64,000 nucleotides of DNA from an uncultured Prevotellaceae bacterium (GCA_902774795.1 CACYKA010000019.1:1-64000); one strand, 5' to 3'. Shown: positions 18,456 to 28,272, numbered from the stretch's first letter. Notes: a model not told the origin generated them from the letters alone. Numbers and translations are program-made.

Positions 18456-19919
18456 ATGATGAAATGGAAAGGTAAGAAGAAGCATTCAAATTTACACTCA
18501 CATATGCACTCAAAGGCAACGGCAACGGCAACGCCAAGTACGAGAAACTCCTTCAGCGGTTCTCTGGGCTTTGTCCTTGCAGCAGCAGGAAGTGCCGTAG
18601 GACTTGGAAACATCTGGCGTTTCCCCTACCTTGCTGCCCGCAATGGAGGTGGAGTATTCCTCTTGGTGTATGTTCTTCTTGCTGTCACCTTCGGCTTTAC
18701 CCTTCTAATTACAGAAGTAGCCATTGGCAGACGTTCACAGCAAGGTCCGCTGACAGCCTACAAATTCTTTAACAAGAAGTGGGCATTCATAGGTTTCTTT
18801 TCGTTCATCATACCATCGATAATATATCCATACTATTGTGTTATCGGAGGATGGGTGTTGAAATACTTCACGCAATATATGCTGCTTGAAGGAGAGGCGG
18901 CAGTCAGCGACTCTTTCTTTGGTGGTTTCATAAGCCAGCTATGGATGCCGATAGGCTATACGTTCTTCTTTGCGGCGATGTGTTTCTTTGTGGTATATAG
19001 CGGTGTGGAGAAAGGTATTGAGAAATTCTCAAAGATAGTAATGCCGCTATTGCTTTTCCTCGTCGTGGCAATATGTATATACTCTCTCTTCATAGAACAT
19101 ACTGATGCACATGGAGTTACGAGAACAGGCCTTGAAGGGGCAGGCGTATATCTGATACCAGACTTCACAGGCATTACTGTCACAAAATTCCTGAAAATCA
19201 CAATGGATGCTTGTTCCCAGCTGTTCTATTCGCTGAGCATAGCGATGGGCATTATGGTAACATACGGGTCGTATATGAAGAAGGATGTGAACCTTGGGCA
19301 AGCTGTTGACAGAATAGAAATATGCGACACCACAATAGCCCTTCTTGCAGGCCTCATGGTGATACCTGCCGTCTATGTCTTCATGGGCACAGAGGGTATG
19401 GGAGCCGGCCCAGGACTGATTTTCGTGGCTTTGCCTAAGATATTCTATTCTTTGGGAGAATTCGGGCCATTTATTGGTCTGGCGTTCTTCCTGTTGGTTC
19501 TCTTTGCTGCTACCACAAGTGCCGTAAGCATTCTCGAAGCCTGTGTTGCAAGTGTTATGGACGCATTCCATTGGAGCAGGACAAAATCTCTTTGCGTCAT
19601 TCAGGGAGGGGCACTTATTTCCAGCATCCTCGTCTGCTTGGGCTATAACGTTCTGTATTTTGAATATGAATTGCCTAACGGCGTCCAAGCACAGATTCTT
19701 GACATCTTCGACTATGTCTCCAACAATCTGCTTATGCCCATATTGGCCATCTGTACCTGCATAGCTTTCGGATGGGTGATAAAGCCAAGACTGCTGATAG
19801 GCGAGATACGCCTCAACGGCTATCCCTTCAAAAGAAAAACGATGTACATCATCATGCTGAGGTACATCGTTCCAATATTACTGACCATCCTGCTCATGGG
19901 AGCATTCGGGCTATATTAG
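18456..19919 (+). CDS. Sodium-dependent transporter of the neurotransmitter:sodium symporter (SNF) family
   Basis: SNF proteins import amino acids or related amines with sodium. The 487-residue protein has about twelve hydrophobic helices and the hallmark first-helix motif GSAVGLGNIWRFPYLAARNG, where the unwound helix binds substrate and sodium. The cytoplasmic N-terminus is unusual: residues 9-28 are rich in His, Ser, Ala and Thr, encoded partly by a repeated GGCAAC hexamer near 18513. Sodium coupling fits the Na+-NQR pump encoded in the same window. The start may be Met1 or Met2. The substrate cannot be told. Confidence 0.9.
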   Translation: MMKWKGKKKHSNLHSHMHSKATATATPSTRNSFSGSLGFVLAAAGSAVGLGNIWRFPYLAARNGGGVFLLVYVLLAVTFGFTLLITEVAIGRRSQQGPLTAYKFFNKKWAFIGFFSFIIPSIIYPYYCVIGGWVLKYFTQYMLLEGEAAVSDSFFGGFISQLWMPIGYTFFFAAMCFFVVYSGVEKGIEKFSKIVMPLLLFLVVAICIYSLFIEHTDAHGVTRTGLEGAGVYLIPDFTGITVTKFLKITMDACSQLFYSLSIAMGIMVTYGSYMKKDVNLGQAVDRIEICDTTIALLAGLMVIPAVYVFMGTEGMGAGPGLIFVALPKIFYSLGEFGPFIGLAFFLLVLFAATTSAVSILEACVASVMDAFHWSRTKSLCVIQGGALISSILVCLGYNVLYFEYELPNGVQAQILDIFDYVSNNLLMPILAICTCIAFGWVIKPRLLIGEIRLNGYPFKRKTMYIIMLRYIVPILLTILLMGAFGLY

Positions 19920-19922
19920 TTA

Positions 19923-19957
19923 AAAGTCAAGAGTGAAGAGTGAAGAATTAAGAGTTA
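19923..19957. repeat. Heptanucleotide array, AGAGTGA type
   Basis: Five 7-bp units with consensus AGAGTGA fill the gap between the convergent symporter and acyl-CoA ligase genes, ending 3 bases before the ligase stop codon. It is the same unit family as at 10856 and 51722. Confidence 0.85.
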
Positions 19958-19960
19958 CTC

Positions 19961-21589
19961 TTATACTCTATAGAGAAGACCGTTCTTCAGGTCTGCTTCT
20001 GCTATCTCCTTTATCTTCACATGCATCTTCTTGCCTGTGGCGTTAAAGGGGATTTGTTCTGTCATACGATAGTAGCGAGGACGCTTGAAGTTTGCTATGT
20101 CAGGACTCTGCTTGCAGAACTCATCCAATTCATCAGGTGTCAGAGAATTGTCACCTCTTATAATATATGCCGTTACCATCTGACCGCGAATCTTGTCAGG
20201 CACAGATGTTACGATGCAGTCCTTAACCTTTGGATGGGTATTGAGCACAGCCTCAACCTCCGTAGGATAGATATTCTCACCAGAAGAGATAATCATATCA
20301 TCCTTGCGGCCCACGATGGTGACAAACTGATTCTCGTCCCAAGTGCCGAGGTCGTTGGTGTATATGAATCCCTTGTAGTATTTCTTTTCTGTCTCTTCAG
20401 GGTTGTTATGATAGGTATAAGGTGACTTTGCTGGAGAGCAGATAATTACCTCACCTACCTCTGTGCCGTCTGTTGCCACAACATCATCTGGCTCAGCCTT
20501 ATGATCATCATATACCTTAACCACACGTACATCGTCATCAACACATGATGCACCTGCCGTACCGGCATTCTCTGGAAGGTCAAACGGACGCAGGAAGGTA
20601 TTCCAGAATGTCTCCGTAGTTCCATAGCCATTATAGATATTCGGAGTGAGCACCTTCTGATAACGTATGCAGGCAGAACGCTCCAACGGACTACCCATTG
20701 TCACGATACCCTTCAGGGCACTTATCTCATACCCCTGACGTTCCTGTACGTCAGCAAGCTCTTCAAGCACAGTAGGCACACCCACGATGAAGGTAATCTT
20801 GTACTTCTGAACCAGTTTCAAAGCAGTACGAGCCTCGAACTTACCCAGTATCACCAGCGTAGCACCTGCATAGAAAGTAGGACAAGGGCCTGCACAATGA
20901 AGACCTCCGCGATGGAACCACGGAGTAGTATTCATCGTGATATCCTTATAGCTCATTGGGAAATGTATCATCACGTCGTGAGCTGACAGGACCTCGTTAA
21001 TGCTGGTCATAGCCACACCCTTCGGGCGACCTGTGGTACCTGATGTATAGAGACGGGTTGTCTCATCATAAATATTGTATTCACATGTAAATGGTGGCTC
21101 TTCCGTGCTGGCATTTGCTACATAGTCCTTATAGCATATTGCGCCCTCAACTGCCTTGTCGCTTGCCACAATAATGTGCTTTGGCTTATGCTTAGCCTTA
21201 CCTACCGCCTTTATTGCACTTTCCAGCTTAGAGCCACAAACAATAAGTACGAATGGCTTGGAGTCATCTATATTGTAAGCCAGCTCACCTGAGCTGATAC
21301 GATAGTTCACTGGGCAGCAGACACCATGCATCTTGTGTGCAGCAACGTATGCAAAGGCAAACTCAGGACGGTTCACCATCTGCACCATTATAACATCACC
21401 CTTCTTGAAACCGTCTTCGTGCAAAGCATTACACAAACGGTTAGTATCCTGGTTTAGTTCCTTGTAGGTCCACGTCTTACCAGTCTCTGAAGCAATCATG
21501 GCAGTACGGTTAGTGTATCGGTGTACATTGCGCATAAAGCCTTCTATCCAGGTATAACGGCTTTCGAAAATTTGTTTAAAGTCTGTCAT
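19961..21589 (-). CDS. AMP-forming acyl-CoA ligase (long-chain type)
   Basis: This enzyme activates a carboxylic acid with ATP and CoA. The 542 residues show the adenylation motifs in order: LYTSGTTGRPKGVAM (A3), YGTTETFWN (A5), a diverged A7 NDLG, GRKDDMIISSGENIYPTEVE (A8) and the C-terminal NATGKKMHVK with the catalytic lysine. It follows a second ligase after 15 bases and a hotdog thioesterase before that, forming a three-gene operon for acyl activation and release. The chain length cannot be read from the sequence. Confidence 0.85.
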   Translation of the reverse strand: MTDFKQIFESRYTWIEGFMRNVHRYTNRTAMIASETGKTWTYKELNQDTNRLCNALHEDGFKKGDVIMVQMVNRPEFAFAYVAAHKMHGVCCPVNYRISSGELAYNIDDSKPFVLIVCGSKLESAIKAVGKAKHKPKHIIVASDKAVEGAICYKDYVANASTEEPPFTCEYNIYDETTRLYTSGTTGRPKGVAMTSINEVLSAHDVMIHFPMSYKDITMNTTPWFHRGGLHCAGPCPTFYAGATLVILGKFEARTALKLVQKYKITFIVGVPTVLEELADVQERQGYEISALKGIVTMGSPLERSACIRYQKVLTPNIYNGYGTTETFWNTFLRPFDLPENAGTAGASCVDDDVRVVKVYDDHKAEPDDVVATDGTEVGEVIICSPAKSPYTYHNNPEETEKKYYKGFIYTNDLGTWDENQFVTIVGRKDDMIISSGENIYPTEVEAVLNTHPKVKDCIVTSVPDKIRGQMVTAYIIRGDNSLTPDELDEFCKQSPDIANFKRPRYYRMTEQIPFNATGKKMHVKIKEIAEADLKNGLLYRV

Positions 21590-21604
21590 TTTTATTTTAT
21601 ATGA

Positions 21605-23266
21605 TTATAGTTGTTTTGAATCTTCTTTTCTTATAGCTGCCCGTTGCACCTTTCCACTGATTGTTTTCGGCAATTCGTCAACGAAATCTATTATGCGAGG
21701 ATATTTATATGGTGCAGTCTCACGCTTCACATGAGCTTGAAGTTCTTTTACAAGACTGTCAGAAGCCTTATCCCTATATTCCTTGTTGAGCACTATTGTT
21801 GCCTTTACTATCTGTCCTCTCAAATCGTCAGGGACAGCAGTAACAGCACACTCGAGAACTGCCGGATGCGTCATCAAAGCAGACTCAACCTCAAAAGGAC
21901 CTACACGATAACCTGAAGTCTTTATCACATCGTCGATACGGGAAACGAACCAAAAATATCCATCATGGTCGAAATACACGACATCGCCAGTATGGTACTT
22001 TCCGTCAACAATGCGATGTTCTGTCATCTCTTCATTGCGATAATACTTCTTAAAGAGCCCAAGGGTTTTCTTATCTCCTATCTTTATTACCAGTTCTCCA
22101 TGCTCCATAGGACCCACAGAATTGCCTTTTTCATCGACAACATCTATATCATATTGAGGATTTCTGAGACCCATTGCTCCTGGCTTTGGAGTAACCCATG
22201 GATATGTGCCGACAACCATTGTTGTTTCAGTTTGTCCGTAGGCTTCACGAATTATGATGCCTGTCCTGTCATGCCACTTCTCGAAAACACTCGGATTCAG
22301 CGGCTCACCGGCTGTAGTACACCATTTTAGCGAAGACAAGTCATATTCCTCTATATTCTCACGCACAAGGAACCTGTATATTGTCGGTGGGGCACAGAAT
22401 GAAGTAATCTTAAAATCCTGCATTACCCTCAAAAGTTCTGCCGGTTTGAAATGTCCTTCATAATCGTACACAAAAACTGTTGCACCAGCTATCATCTGCC
22501 CATAGAATTTTCCCCAGGCTGCCTTACCCCATCCTGTATCGGCAAGCGTAAGGTGCAGGGACTCGTCATTTAGATTGTGCCAGTATTTTGCAGTAACAAT
22601 ATGCGCCAATGGATAAGAATAATCATGCATCACCATCTTTGGCTCTCCTGTTGTGCCACTCGTAAAATACAGAAGAAAATTATCAGTAACCTTATTTCGT
22701 TTTATTTCCTCTAACGGGGCTGCTTCCTGCAATCCTCTCCAGAAATCATAAAAGCCATTTGGAACGAGCGGTCCAATAGATATACAATGGCGTAACATCG
22801 GACAGAACCTACGTGCTTTCTGCACATGTCCCAAAACGATAGGGTCACCACATGATATTACGCAACTAATACCAGCCATATGACACCTGTACATGATATC
22901 CTTGTCTGTCAACATGTGGGTTGCCGGTATTGCAACAGCACCAATTTTATGAAGGGCAACCATAGCATACCACCATTCGACACGCCTTTTCAGAATCAGC
23001 ATTACACGGTCGCCCTTTTCAATACCAATACCCTGAAAAAATGCAGCACATTGGTCAGAGATATTTTTAAGGGCACCATAGGTCACATGCTTGACATCAC
23101 CTTTATCATTGGCCCATAACAAAGCTTCCTTTTCTGGCACCGCCTTTGCCCAAGCATCGACGACATCATATCCAAAGTTGAAGTTTTCGGGCACTTTAAC
23201 CTTGAAACCTTGCATAAAATCCTCGTAAGACGAGAATTCCTCTTTCTCTAAGAATTTGTTTAGCAT
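21605..23266 (-). CDS. AMP-forming acyl-CoA synthetase (acetyl/medium-chain type)
   Basis: The 553-residue protein has YFTSGTTGEPKMVMH (A3), AYGQTETTM (A5), YHTGDVVYFD (A7), SRIDDVIKTSGYRVGPFEVE (A8) and TISGKVQRAAIRK near the end, where the lysine of SGKVQR is catalytic. The A8 form is that of acetyl-CoA synthetase and medium-chain ligases rather than the partner ligase downstream. Two different ligases with one thioesterase suggest paired control of a particular acyl pool. The gene lies 6 bases after the thioesterase stop codon. Confidence 0.85.
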   Translation of the reverse strand: MLNKFLEKEEFSSYEDFMQGFKVKVPENFNFGYDVVDAWAKAVPEKEALLWANDKGDVKHVTYGALKNISDQCAAFFQGIGIEKGDRVMLILKRRVEWWYAMVALHKIGAVAIPATHMLTDKDIMYRCHMAGISCVISCGDPIVLGHVQKARRFCPMLRHCISIGPLVPNGFYDFWRGLQEAAPLEEIKRNKVTDNFLLYFTSGTTGEPKMVMHDYSYPLAHIVTAKYWHNLNDESLHLTLADTGWGKAAWGKFYGQMIAGATVFVYDYEGHFKPAELLRVMQDFKITSFCAPPTIYRFLVRENIEEYDLSSLKWCTTAGEPLNPSVFEKWHDRTGIIIREAYGQTETTMVVGTYPWVTPKPGAMGLRNPQYDIDVVDEKGNSVGPMEHGELVIKIGDKKTLGLFKKYYRNEEMTEHRIVDGKYHTGDVVYFDHDGYFWFVSRIDDVIKTSGYRVGPFEVESALMTHPAVLECAVTAVPDDLRGQIVKATIVLNKEYRDKASDSLVKELQAHVKRETAPYKYPRIIDFVDELPKTISGKVQRAAIRKEDSKQL

Positions 23267-23272
23267 ACAGAT

Positions 23273-23713
23273 TTATTGTTTTGCAAGATTTTCATTCTCC
23301 TCAAATGCAGCGACGGCAGTCCTGAACTCCAAAGGAATATCTATTGACTTCTGCAAATCATTGTCCATCACAACCATCACAGTCTCACACTCGCACTTCA
23401 CATCGTCTGTGCGCTTGTTTTTAGCACGCTGATGCAAGGTAAAACTCTTATGACCTAATTTCGTTATGGCTGTCTGTATTACTATCTCGTCAGGAAAATA
23501 AACTGGCGATATGAAATCTGCATCCACATGCACCACTACTATTGACACCTTCTCAAAGATATCTTTTCCGACCACATCAAAGAGGTAACGGGTCTTACAC
23601 ATATCAAATAAAGAGAAATATACAGAATTATTGACATGACCAAACCTGTCCACATCCGAGAATCTCAGCTGAGCAGGCATCTGGTGATGATATGTATCGT
23701 TAAACTTCTCCAT
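23273..23713 (-). CDS. Hotdog-fold acyl-CoA thioesterase (4HBT type)
   Basis: The protein has about 146 residues from the Met at 23713, which I prefer to the in-frame Met at 23752. The family usually begins close to the RFSDVDRFGHVNN motif, and the extra codons are translated from a 9-bp repeat. The aspartate in DVDRFGHVNN is the catalytic residue of 4-hydroxybenzoyl-CoA-type thioesterases, which cleave acyl-CoA to the free acid. It heads the operon with two acyl-CoA ligases. Confidence 0.8.
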   Translation of the reverse strand: MEKFNDTYHHQMPAQLRFSDVDRFGHVNNSVYFSLFDMCKTRYLFDVVGKDIFEKVSIVVVHVDADFISPVYFPDEIVIQTAITKLGHKSFTLHQRAKNKRTDDVKCECETVMVVMDNDLQKSIDIPLEFRTAVAAFEENENLAKQ

Positions 23714-23719
23714 CTTTTG

Positions 23720-23800
23720 ACTCGCAATTTTTATTTCATGCACATTTTGCACATTTTGTGCATTTGTGCAGTTTTTTACTGATTTGCGAGTGCAAAAGTA
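23720..23800 (-). promoter_or_regulatory. Promoter and repeat-bearing leader of the thioesterase operon
   Basis: The minus-strand -7 box TACTTTTG is at 23793-23800. The leader is framed by an 8-bp inverted repeat (ACTCGCAA at 23720-23727, TTGCGAGT at 23783-23790) and encloses three 9-bp units of TGCACATTT type (23739-23765), two of which form a palindrome. It could be an operator or an RNA hairpin. Confidence 0.5.
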
Positions 23801-23872
23801 AGAAAAAGAGAAATTTAGAGCATAAAAATAAAGAAGAAATATACCGAAATGTCTTTTTCTAGCGACGAAACG

Positions 23873-24619
23873 TCACTCATTTCTTAGCCATTCGCACACT
23901 TCGCTTTTGCGTGTGCGACTGACAATGATGTTTGGAAAATTTTTTCCCTTCAACATAATTCTGAGCTTGCCATTTTCCTTTCTTTCAGTCCCAGAAATCT
24001 GCTCTATTGGCAGTATGAATTTCCTGTTTACACGCATAAAACGGCTTGCATCCAATTGGCTTGCCATCTCGTCCAAAGTCTTATCAACGCGGTATGAACT
24101 GCCGTCCATAAGCTTGATGTAGGTATTCTTCTGTTCTGATACTATATATCTTATAGCCGTAACATGTATTACGCGTTCTCCGTTGAAGGTCTTGACAACA
24201 ATACGTTCCTGACCATTTCCGCCTCTTGCCCAACTGCCCGCAGGAGTCAGCATAGGCAAAACCTTACGCAATCTGACAGCTTTGGAGATAGCCTTTACGA
24301 AAAGTGCTTCGTCAATTGGTTTCAGGATATATGACAAACTGTAGTATTCAAAAGCCTGAAGAGCATATTCCTTATGCGACGTTACAAAAATTATCGGCAC
24401 ATGAGATGAGACAATTTCCAGAGTATCAAACACCAAATCTCCTCCAAGCATCACATCGGTAATGATAATATCTACATCCTTGTGCTGCATCAGGTAGTCC
24501 CTACCCTGCTCCACAGTAGTAAACGGACCTATGACATCAAACCTCATGTCATAATCCTCCAGCATACCACGTATCAGGTGGTAGTTCTGTATATCACTAT
24601 CGAAAACCAATATTTTCAT
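23873..24619 (-). CDS. LytTR-family response regulator
   Basis: The 248-residue protein has a receiver domain (residues 1-120) with D55 in IITDVML as the likely phosphorylation site and the conserved lysine in YILKPID. A LytTR DNA-binding domain follows at 140-245, with recognisable YIKLMDGSSYRVDKTLDE and RFMRVNRKFILP segments. Such regulators usually work with a 5TM or 7TM histidine kinase, but no kinase gene is adjacent. Its 3' end lies close to a GACGAAACGTC palindrome (23865-23875), like those upstream of the AraC-type regulator at 57.8 kb. Confidence 0.85.
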   Translation of the reverse strand: MKILVFDSDIQNYHLIRGMLEDYDMRFDVIGPFTTVEQGRDYLMQHKDVDIIITDVMLGGDLVFDTLEIVSSHVPIIFVTSHKEYALQAFEYYSLSYILKPIDEALFVKAISKAVRLRKVLPMLTPAGSWARGGNGQERIVVKTFNGERVIHVTAIRYIVSEQKNTYIKLMDGSSYRVDKTLDEMASQLDASRFMRVNRKFILPIEQISGTERKENGKLRIMLKGKNFPNIIVSRTRKSEVCEWLRNE

Positions 24620-24624
24620 CTTTA

Positions 24625-24719
24625 GTTTACCGTTTACTGTTTCTTGCGCTCCGTAGGTGCTCAGGCGAGCAAGCTCGGAGTCCTGTTTACAGTTTTCTCT
24701 AACCTCTAACCGCTAACCT
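24625..24719. repeat. Composite repeat: heptads around a GC-rich double-hairpin element (copy 1)
   Basis: Three GTTTNNN heptads (24625-24645) lead into a 38-bp GC-rich element (24646-24683). Two more GTTT-type heptads and three CTAACCN heptads follow, reaching the stop codon of the peptidase gene. The 38-bp element can fold as an outer CTCCG/CGGAG and an inner TGCTC/GAGCA stem. Identical or near-identical copies lie at 31039-31076 (inverted) and 34340-34427 (interrupted). Confidence 0.85.
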
Positions 24720-27147
24720 ATAAACTTTTCCTAGAGTACATCGCATTCCACCACGAGTCATCCTTCTTCAGGTACCTGTGGAACCACGCTGTCATAGTGT
24801 TAATCCATTTCTGACGTTTGTGATAATCCATTATGCCGTGATTCTCACCCTCTACCATCACAAATGCCGTAGGACATCCCAACAGTTTCAGGGCCGTAAA
24901 CATCTGTATCGACTCTCCTGGCGGCACGTTGGTATCGGCGGTACCATGTGTAAAGAGCAACGGAGTATGAATCTTGTCTGCATGGAACAGAGGCGAACGA
25001 TCTACATACAGGTCTTTCCTGTTCCAAGGATAGGAATTTGCCATTGAAATCTCAGAATAGTTATATCCCCAGTATCCCTCACCCCAATAGCTGGTGTGGT
25101 CAGAAATGCCGGCATGCGAGATACCAGCTGCATACATATCCGTCTTGGTGAGTATCCATTGTGTCATGAAACCACCATACGAAGCACTGACACAGCCTAT
25201 GGCGTCTTTGTTTACAAACGGATGCTGTTCTGCAAACCATTTCGTTGCCTCTATAATATCCTGTGCCGGACCTTCCCCTGCAGTATTCACATGACGTGCT
25301 CCCCACTCCTGACCAAAGCCTGAAGCTCCAGAAGGATTGACTATAAGAACCACATATCCCAAGGCATTCCAATAGTGGGCAGGATAATGCTGTCCTCCTC
25401 CGAAACGGCGAGTCGTTGGCGAGCAGCCGCCGTAGTAGTGCACTATCATAGGATATTTCTTCACGCTGTTTTTGTCGTAGTCATACGGCAGGTATGCATG
25501 TCCTGTCAACTCATAGCCGCGCTCGCTCTTAAAATGCCAAGCCTCACAGGTACCGAAGTTTATCTGGGAAAAACGTTCCTTGTTCAGCGGTTCAAAACTC
25601 CTGATGCTGTTTTTCTGCCCCTTACCCAATTTCAACTTCTGTGTATCAATGCAGTAAAGCCTGTAGTCCGTACAAGCACCATTGCCGTAATACATCAACG
25701 TATTTCCATGACTGGCTTTGCTGATGCCCATAATCACCTCACAGGGCTGATCTATATTCTCTATCTTGTATGTCTTGAGGTCCAGGCGGTAAAGTGCCAC
25801 ACTGTCGGCCTTCTCTGCTGTAAAGTATGCAAATTCGTCATCGCTCATCACAATGCGTGATATAGAAGGTATAAAGTCTTTCGTAAGGGGCATTGCAGAA
25901 CCTACGCCTTTTTCTGCATCCATCATGAACAGCTGGTATTCATACATGTTTGGCGTAAGACTGTCTGGCAAGATGCATCCTATGCGGTTGAAAGCCTCGG
26001 CCCCACTCTTCACGAGGAATTTCTGCGTTCCAGGAATCAGGTGCAGTTCACCCATGAATCCCTGTTCCGTAAATATGGTGTCAGCTTTGAATGTCTCCAT
26101 GTTTATCCTGTAGAGCGACTGCACCTCAGTAGGGCGTTTCTCAAGACGACTGTGGCTCTCTGAAAGGAACAAATACTTTCCGTCTTCGGTAATATCGTTC
26201 ACCCACATTGACTTGTTTCCGTATGCCAGTTGTTCCCTCACGCCTGTCTTCAGGTCAAACCTGTATATCTCGCTGCGTTTTCGCCATCCAGGCTGACGGT
26301 CATCCATCTCCAATATCTCATATACGCCATCTTCCTTGGCAGGACCGTCAATACTCTTGGTCAGTATGAGATAATCTTCCGTCGGAGCCATGATGTAGTT
26401 ATAGCCTCTGAGGTCTTCCTTCGTAATCGGTGTCTCTTCTTCTGTCAGCGGGTCGTATGAGCACAGTATCATTTTGCCATCCGTCTCTTTCCACCTTATA
26501 TAACAGTCTGTCTTCGGCATCCATGTGCCGTCTGTCTCTCTCAGACGTTTGCCTGTGGCAGCCTCTATCAGGAAAGTGCGGTAGCGAGCCGTTCCTCCCG
26601 TATCGTATGCCCATTGGGTAACGAAAGCATAGCGTCCGCCGGGTGAAACACTGAGACCAGAGTAATGCGACATCAGCATATTGTCTGCCATCGAGAACGG
26701 CCTCATACCTGCTCCCATCTCGTTGCAATCTATAATCTGCATCTCCGTAACATCCTTGCCCGTAATCTTCACGCTGACGCTGTCGCTGTCAGAAGGTACA
26801 TACCTAACAGCCACAGCATACTGTCCAGGAGAAAGACTGAGAGCACCGTTCCCTACTTCTTTGTCATCTACCATAACGACAGACTTCTTCGTTCCAGTAG
26901 TCTGCACATTACCTGTGACATAGCGGTCGCTCCTTATTATGAAACGTGCTATAGAATAATCAGCATAGTCGTCGGCATTATACTTTGCCTGACCCACGCT
27001 AAGGCTGTCAAGAACCAAAGGCTTTCTCACCACAAAAGGTCCATCTATCTGAAGAGCCTTTACAAACAAGGTATCCCCCGCCACAGCCGCAGCAGCATGT
27101 CCCAGACACACCGCCAGCAGTACCATTATATATCGAAGATTGAACAT
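24718..27147 (-). CDS. S9 prolyl oligopeptidase family peptidase (dipeptidyl-peptidase-like)
   Basis: The 809-residue protein has a signal peptide (residues 1-23), so it is exported. Residues 150-530 have the repeating pattern of a beta-propeller, and the C-terminal alpha/beta hydrolase carries the serine motif SASYGG, the aspartate in HGTADTNVPP and the histidine in GENHGIMD. These are the S9 catalytic triad. The enzyme probably removes short peptides from protein fragments in the periplasm. The stop codon lies inside a heptad array, and the downstream LytTR gene has its own spacing. Confidence 0.9.
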   Translation of the reverse strand: MFNLRYIMVLLAVCLGHAAAAVAGDTLFVKALQIDGPFVVRKPLVLDSLSVGQAKYNADDYADYSIARFIIRSDRYVTGNVQTTGTKKSVVMVDDKEVGNGALSLSPGQYAVAVRYVPSDSDSVSVKITGKDVTEMQIIDCNEMGAGMRPFSMADNMLMSHYSGLSVSPGGRYAFVTQWAYDTGGTARYRTFLIEAATGKRLRETDGTWMPKTDCYIRWKETDGKMILCSYDPLTEEETPITKEDLRGYNYIMAPTEDYLILTKSIDGPAKEDGVYEILEMDDRQPGWRKRSEIYRFDLKTGVREQLAYGNKSMWVNDITEDGKYLFLSESHSRLEKRPTEVQSLYRINMETFKADTIFTEQGFMGELHLIPGTQKFLVKSGAEAFNRIGCILPDSLTPNMYEYQLFMMDAEKGVGSAMPLTKDFIPSISRIVMSDDEFAYFTAEKADSVALYRLDLKTYKIENIDQPCEVIMGISKASHGNTLMYYGNGACTDYRLYCIDTQKLKLGKGQKNSIRSFEPLNKERFSQINFGTCEAWHFKSERGYELTGHAYLPYDYDKNSVKKYPMIVHYYGGCSPTTRRFGGGQHYPAHYWNALGYVVLIVNPSGASGFGQEWGARHVNTAGEGPAQDIIEATKWFAEQHPFVNKDAIGCVSASYGGFMTQWILTKTDMYAAGISHAGISDHTSYWGEGYWGYNYSEISMANSYPWNRKDLYVDRSPLFHADKIHTPLLFTHGTADTNVPPGESIQMFTALKLLGCPTAFVMVEGENHGIMDYHKRQKWINTMTAWFHRYLKKDDSWWNAMYSRKSL

Positions 27148-27156
27148 TGATAAAAA

Positions 27157-27253
27157 TTGATAATTGACAATTGATAATTGATAATTAAAAGTTTTCGTTT
27201 TCGTTATCGTTTTCGTCTCTAACCGCTAACCGTTAACCGCTAACCCTTAACCT
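27157..27253. repeat. Heptanucleotide array in three sequence blocks
   Basis: Units change along the array but the 7-bp step is kept: TTGATAA type (27157-27184), TTTTCGT type (27191-27218), then CTAACCG type (27219-27253). The last block contains the stop codon of the GH25 gene. It separates the peptidase and lysozyme genes. Confidence 0.85.
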
Positions 27254-28118
27254 TCACTCTAATCGTCTCCATCGTCGCCCCGTTTATGAAACGATCCATA
27301 TCCACGTAATGCGGAATGCCACCAAGTATTCCCCTGTCCGTAAACTGCCACATTATGGGTCGTACCGCATAGGGAAACGGCAGGTCGCTCTTGGGCGATG
27401 GCTCATGACGCGAACGATAGCGTGCTATCCACAGGGGGAAGTCATCAAACGTAGGTGCCAGAAAGCGCGAATAGAATCTCTGATTGCTATAAATAATAGG
27501 ACGCTCACCGTATTCTGCCCTCAGCAGGCATGCCAATATGAAGATGTTAAACTTCAGGTATTTGTCATACGGCCGTTCCATCAGTTTGTCATTGGAAAAA
27601 TCAAAGACACTCTGGTCTTCTACGTCTATGACAGGCAGCAGATTCTGCTTTTTTCTGTCAACACGCTCCTTGAACTCCAGAAAATGTATCAGTGCCGAAC
27701 CACTCACTGCTCTTACTCCGTTGTATGTGCTATCTACTTCTGCATCCAAAGTGTCGGCATCCAGTTTCAGGAAGTTCTTGTTGTAATTGGTATAAAAAAG
27801 GTATGTACCTATCGGCACACCATGATATTGTGCTGAGTCAATATACTCTAAATACCTCACATCCTCTCTCAGTCCCAGTCCCATGCAGCGGGCATAGACA
27901 AACTTCGGACTATAGCTGCCTCGCAACATTACGCTCCAATCAATATCCCGCTGATGGCGTGAGATATCTATACCATCCATATCTGTTGGAGGTATATGAT
28001 GCAGATGATGCGCTACCTGCACACGAGCCACCTTATGCGCACGATGACTCCTCCTCGCCGGCAAAGAATACTGTACCGAGCTAAGTATAACTATTAATAT
28101 AAATAGAAGAATACGCAA
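27240..28118 (-). CDS. GH25 family lysozyme
   Basis: GH25 enzymes cut the beta-1,4 bond between N-acetylmuramic acid and N-acetylglucosamine in peptidoglycan. The 292-residue protein has a signal peptide (residues 1-20) and a His/Arg-rich stretch (22-42). The catalytic barrel follows with MDGIDISRHQRDIDW near 48-62 and LPVIDVED, whose Asp and Glu are the expected catalytic pair. The C-terminal PIMWQFTDRG is also typical. The last codons are encoded by a heptad array. It has no adjacent partner gene of obvious function. Confidence 0.88.
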   Translation of the reverse strand: MRILLFILIVILSSVQYSLPARRSHRAHKVARVQVAHHLHHIPPTDMDGIDISRHQRDIDWSVMLRGSYSPKFVYARCMGLGLREDVRYLEYIDSAQYHGVPIGTYLFYTNYNKNFLKLDADTLDAEVDSTYNGVRAVSGSALIHFLEFKERVDRKKQNLLPVIDVEDQSVFDFSNDKLMERPYDKYLKFNIFILACLLRAEYGERPIIYSNQRFYSRFLAPTFDDFPLWIARYRSRHEPSPKSDLPFPYAVRPIMWQFTDRGILGGIPHYVDMDRFINGATMETIRVKVKG

Positions 28119-28123
28119 AATTA

Positions 28124-28165
28124 TTATCTATTATCTATAACCTATAACCAATAACCTATAACCTT
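28124..28165. repeat. Heptanucleotide array, TAACCTA type
   Basis: Six consecutive 7-bp units (two TTATCTA, then four TAACCNN) lie directly upstream of the GH25 start codon. Confidence 0.85.
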
Positions 28166-28272
28166 TATAAAAGCGGTGCGAAATTACAAAAAATTTAGCC
28201 AAAAAACAAATAATAATGCCATTTTTGTCACTTTGTCATACGAATGCGCCATATTGTCACTCATATTTTGCA

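Noticed and set aside
27157-27253. Telomere-like or phage attachment function of TAACCG-type heptads
   Set aside because: The sequence varies freely between sites and the arrays sit in many ordinary gaps, so neither function is supported.
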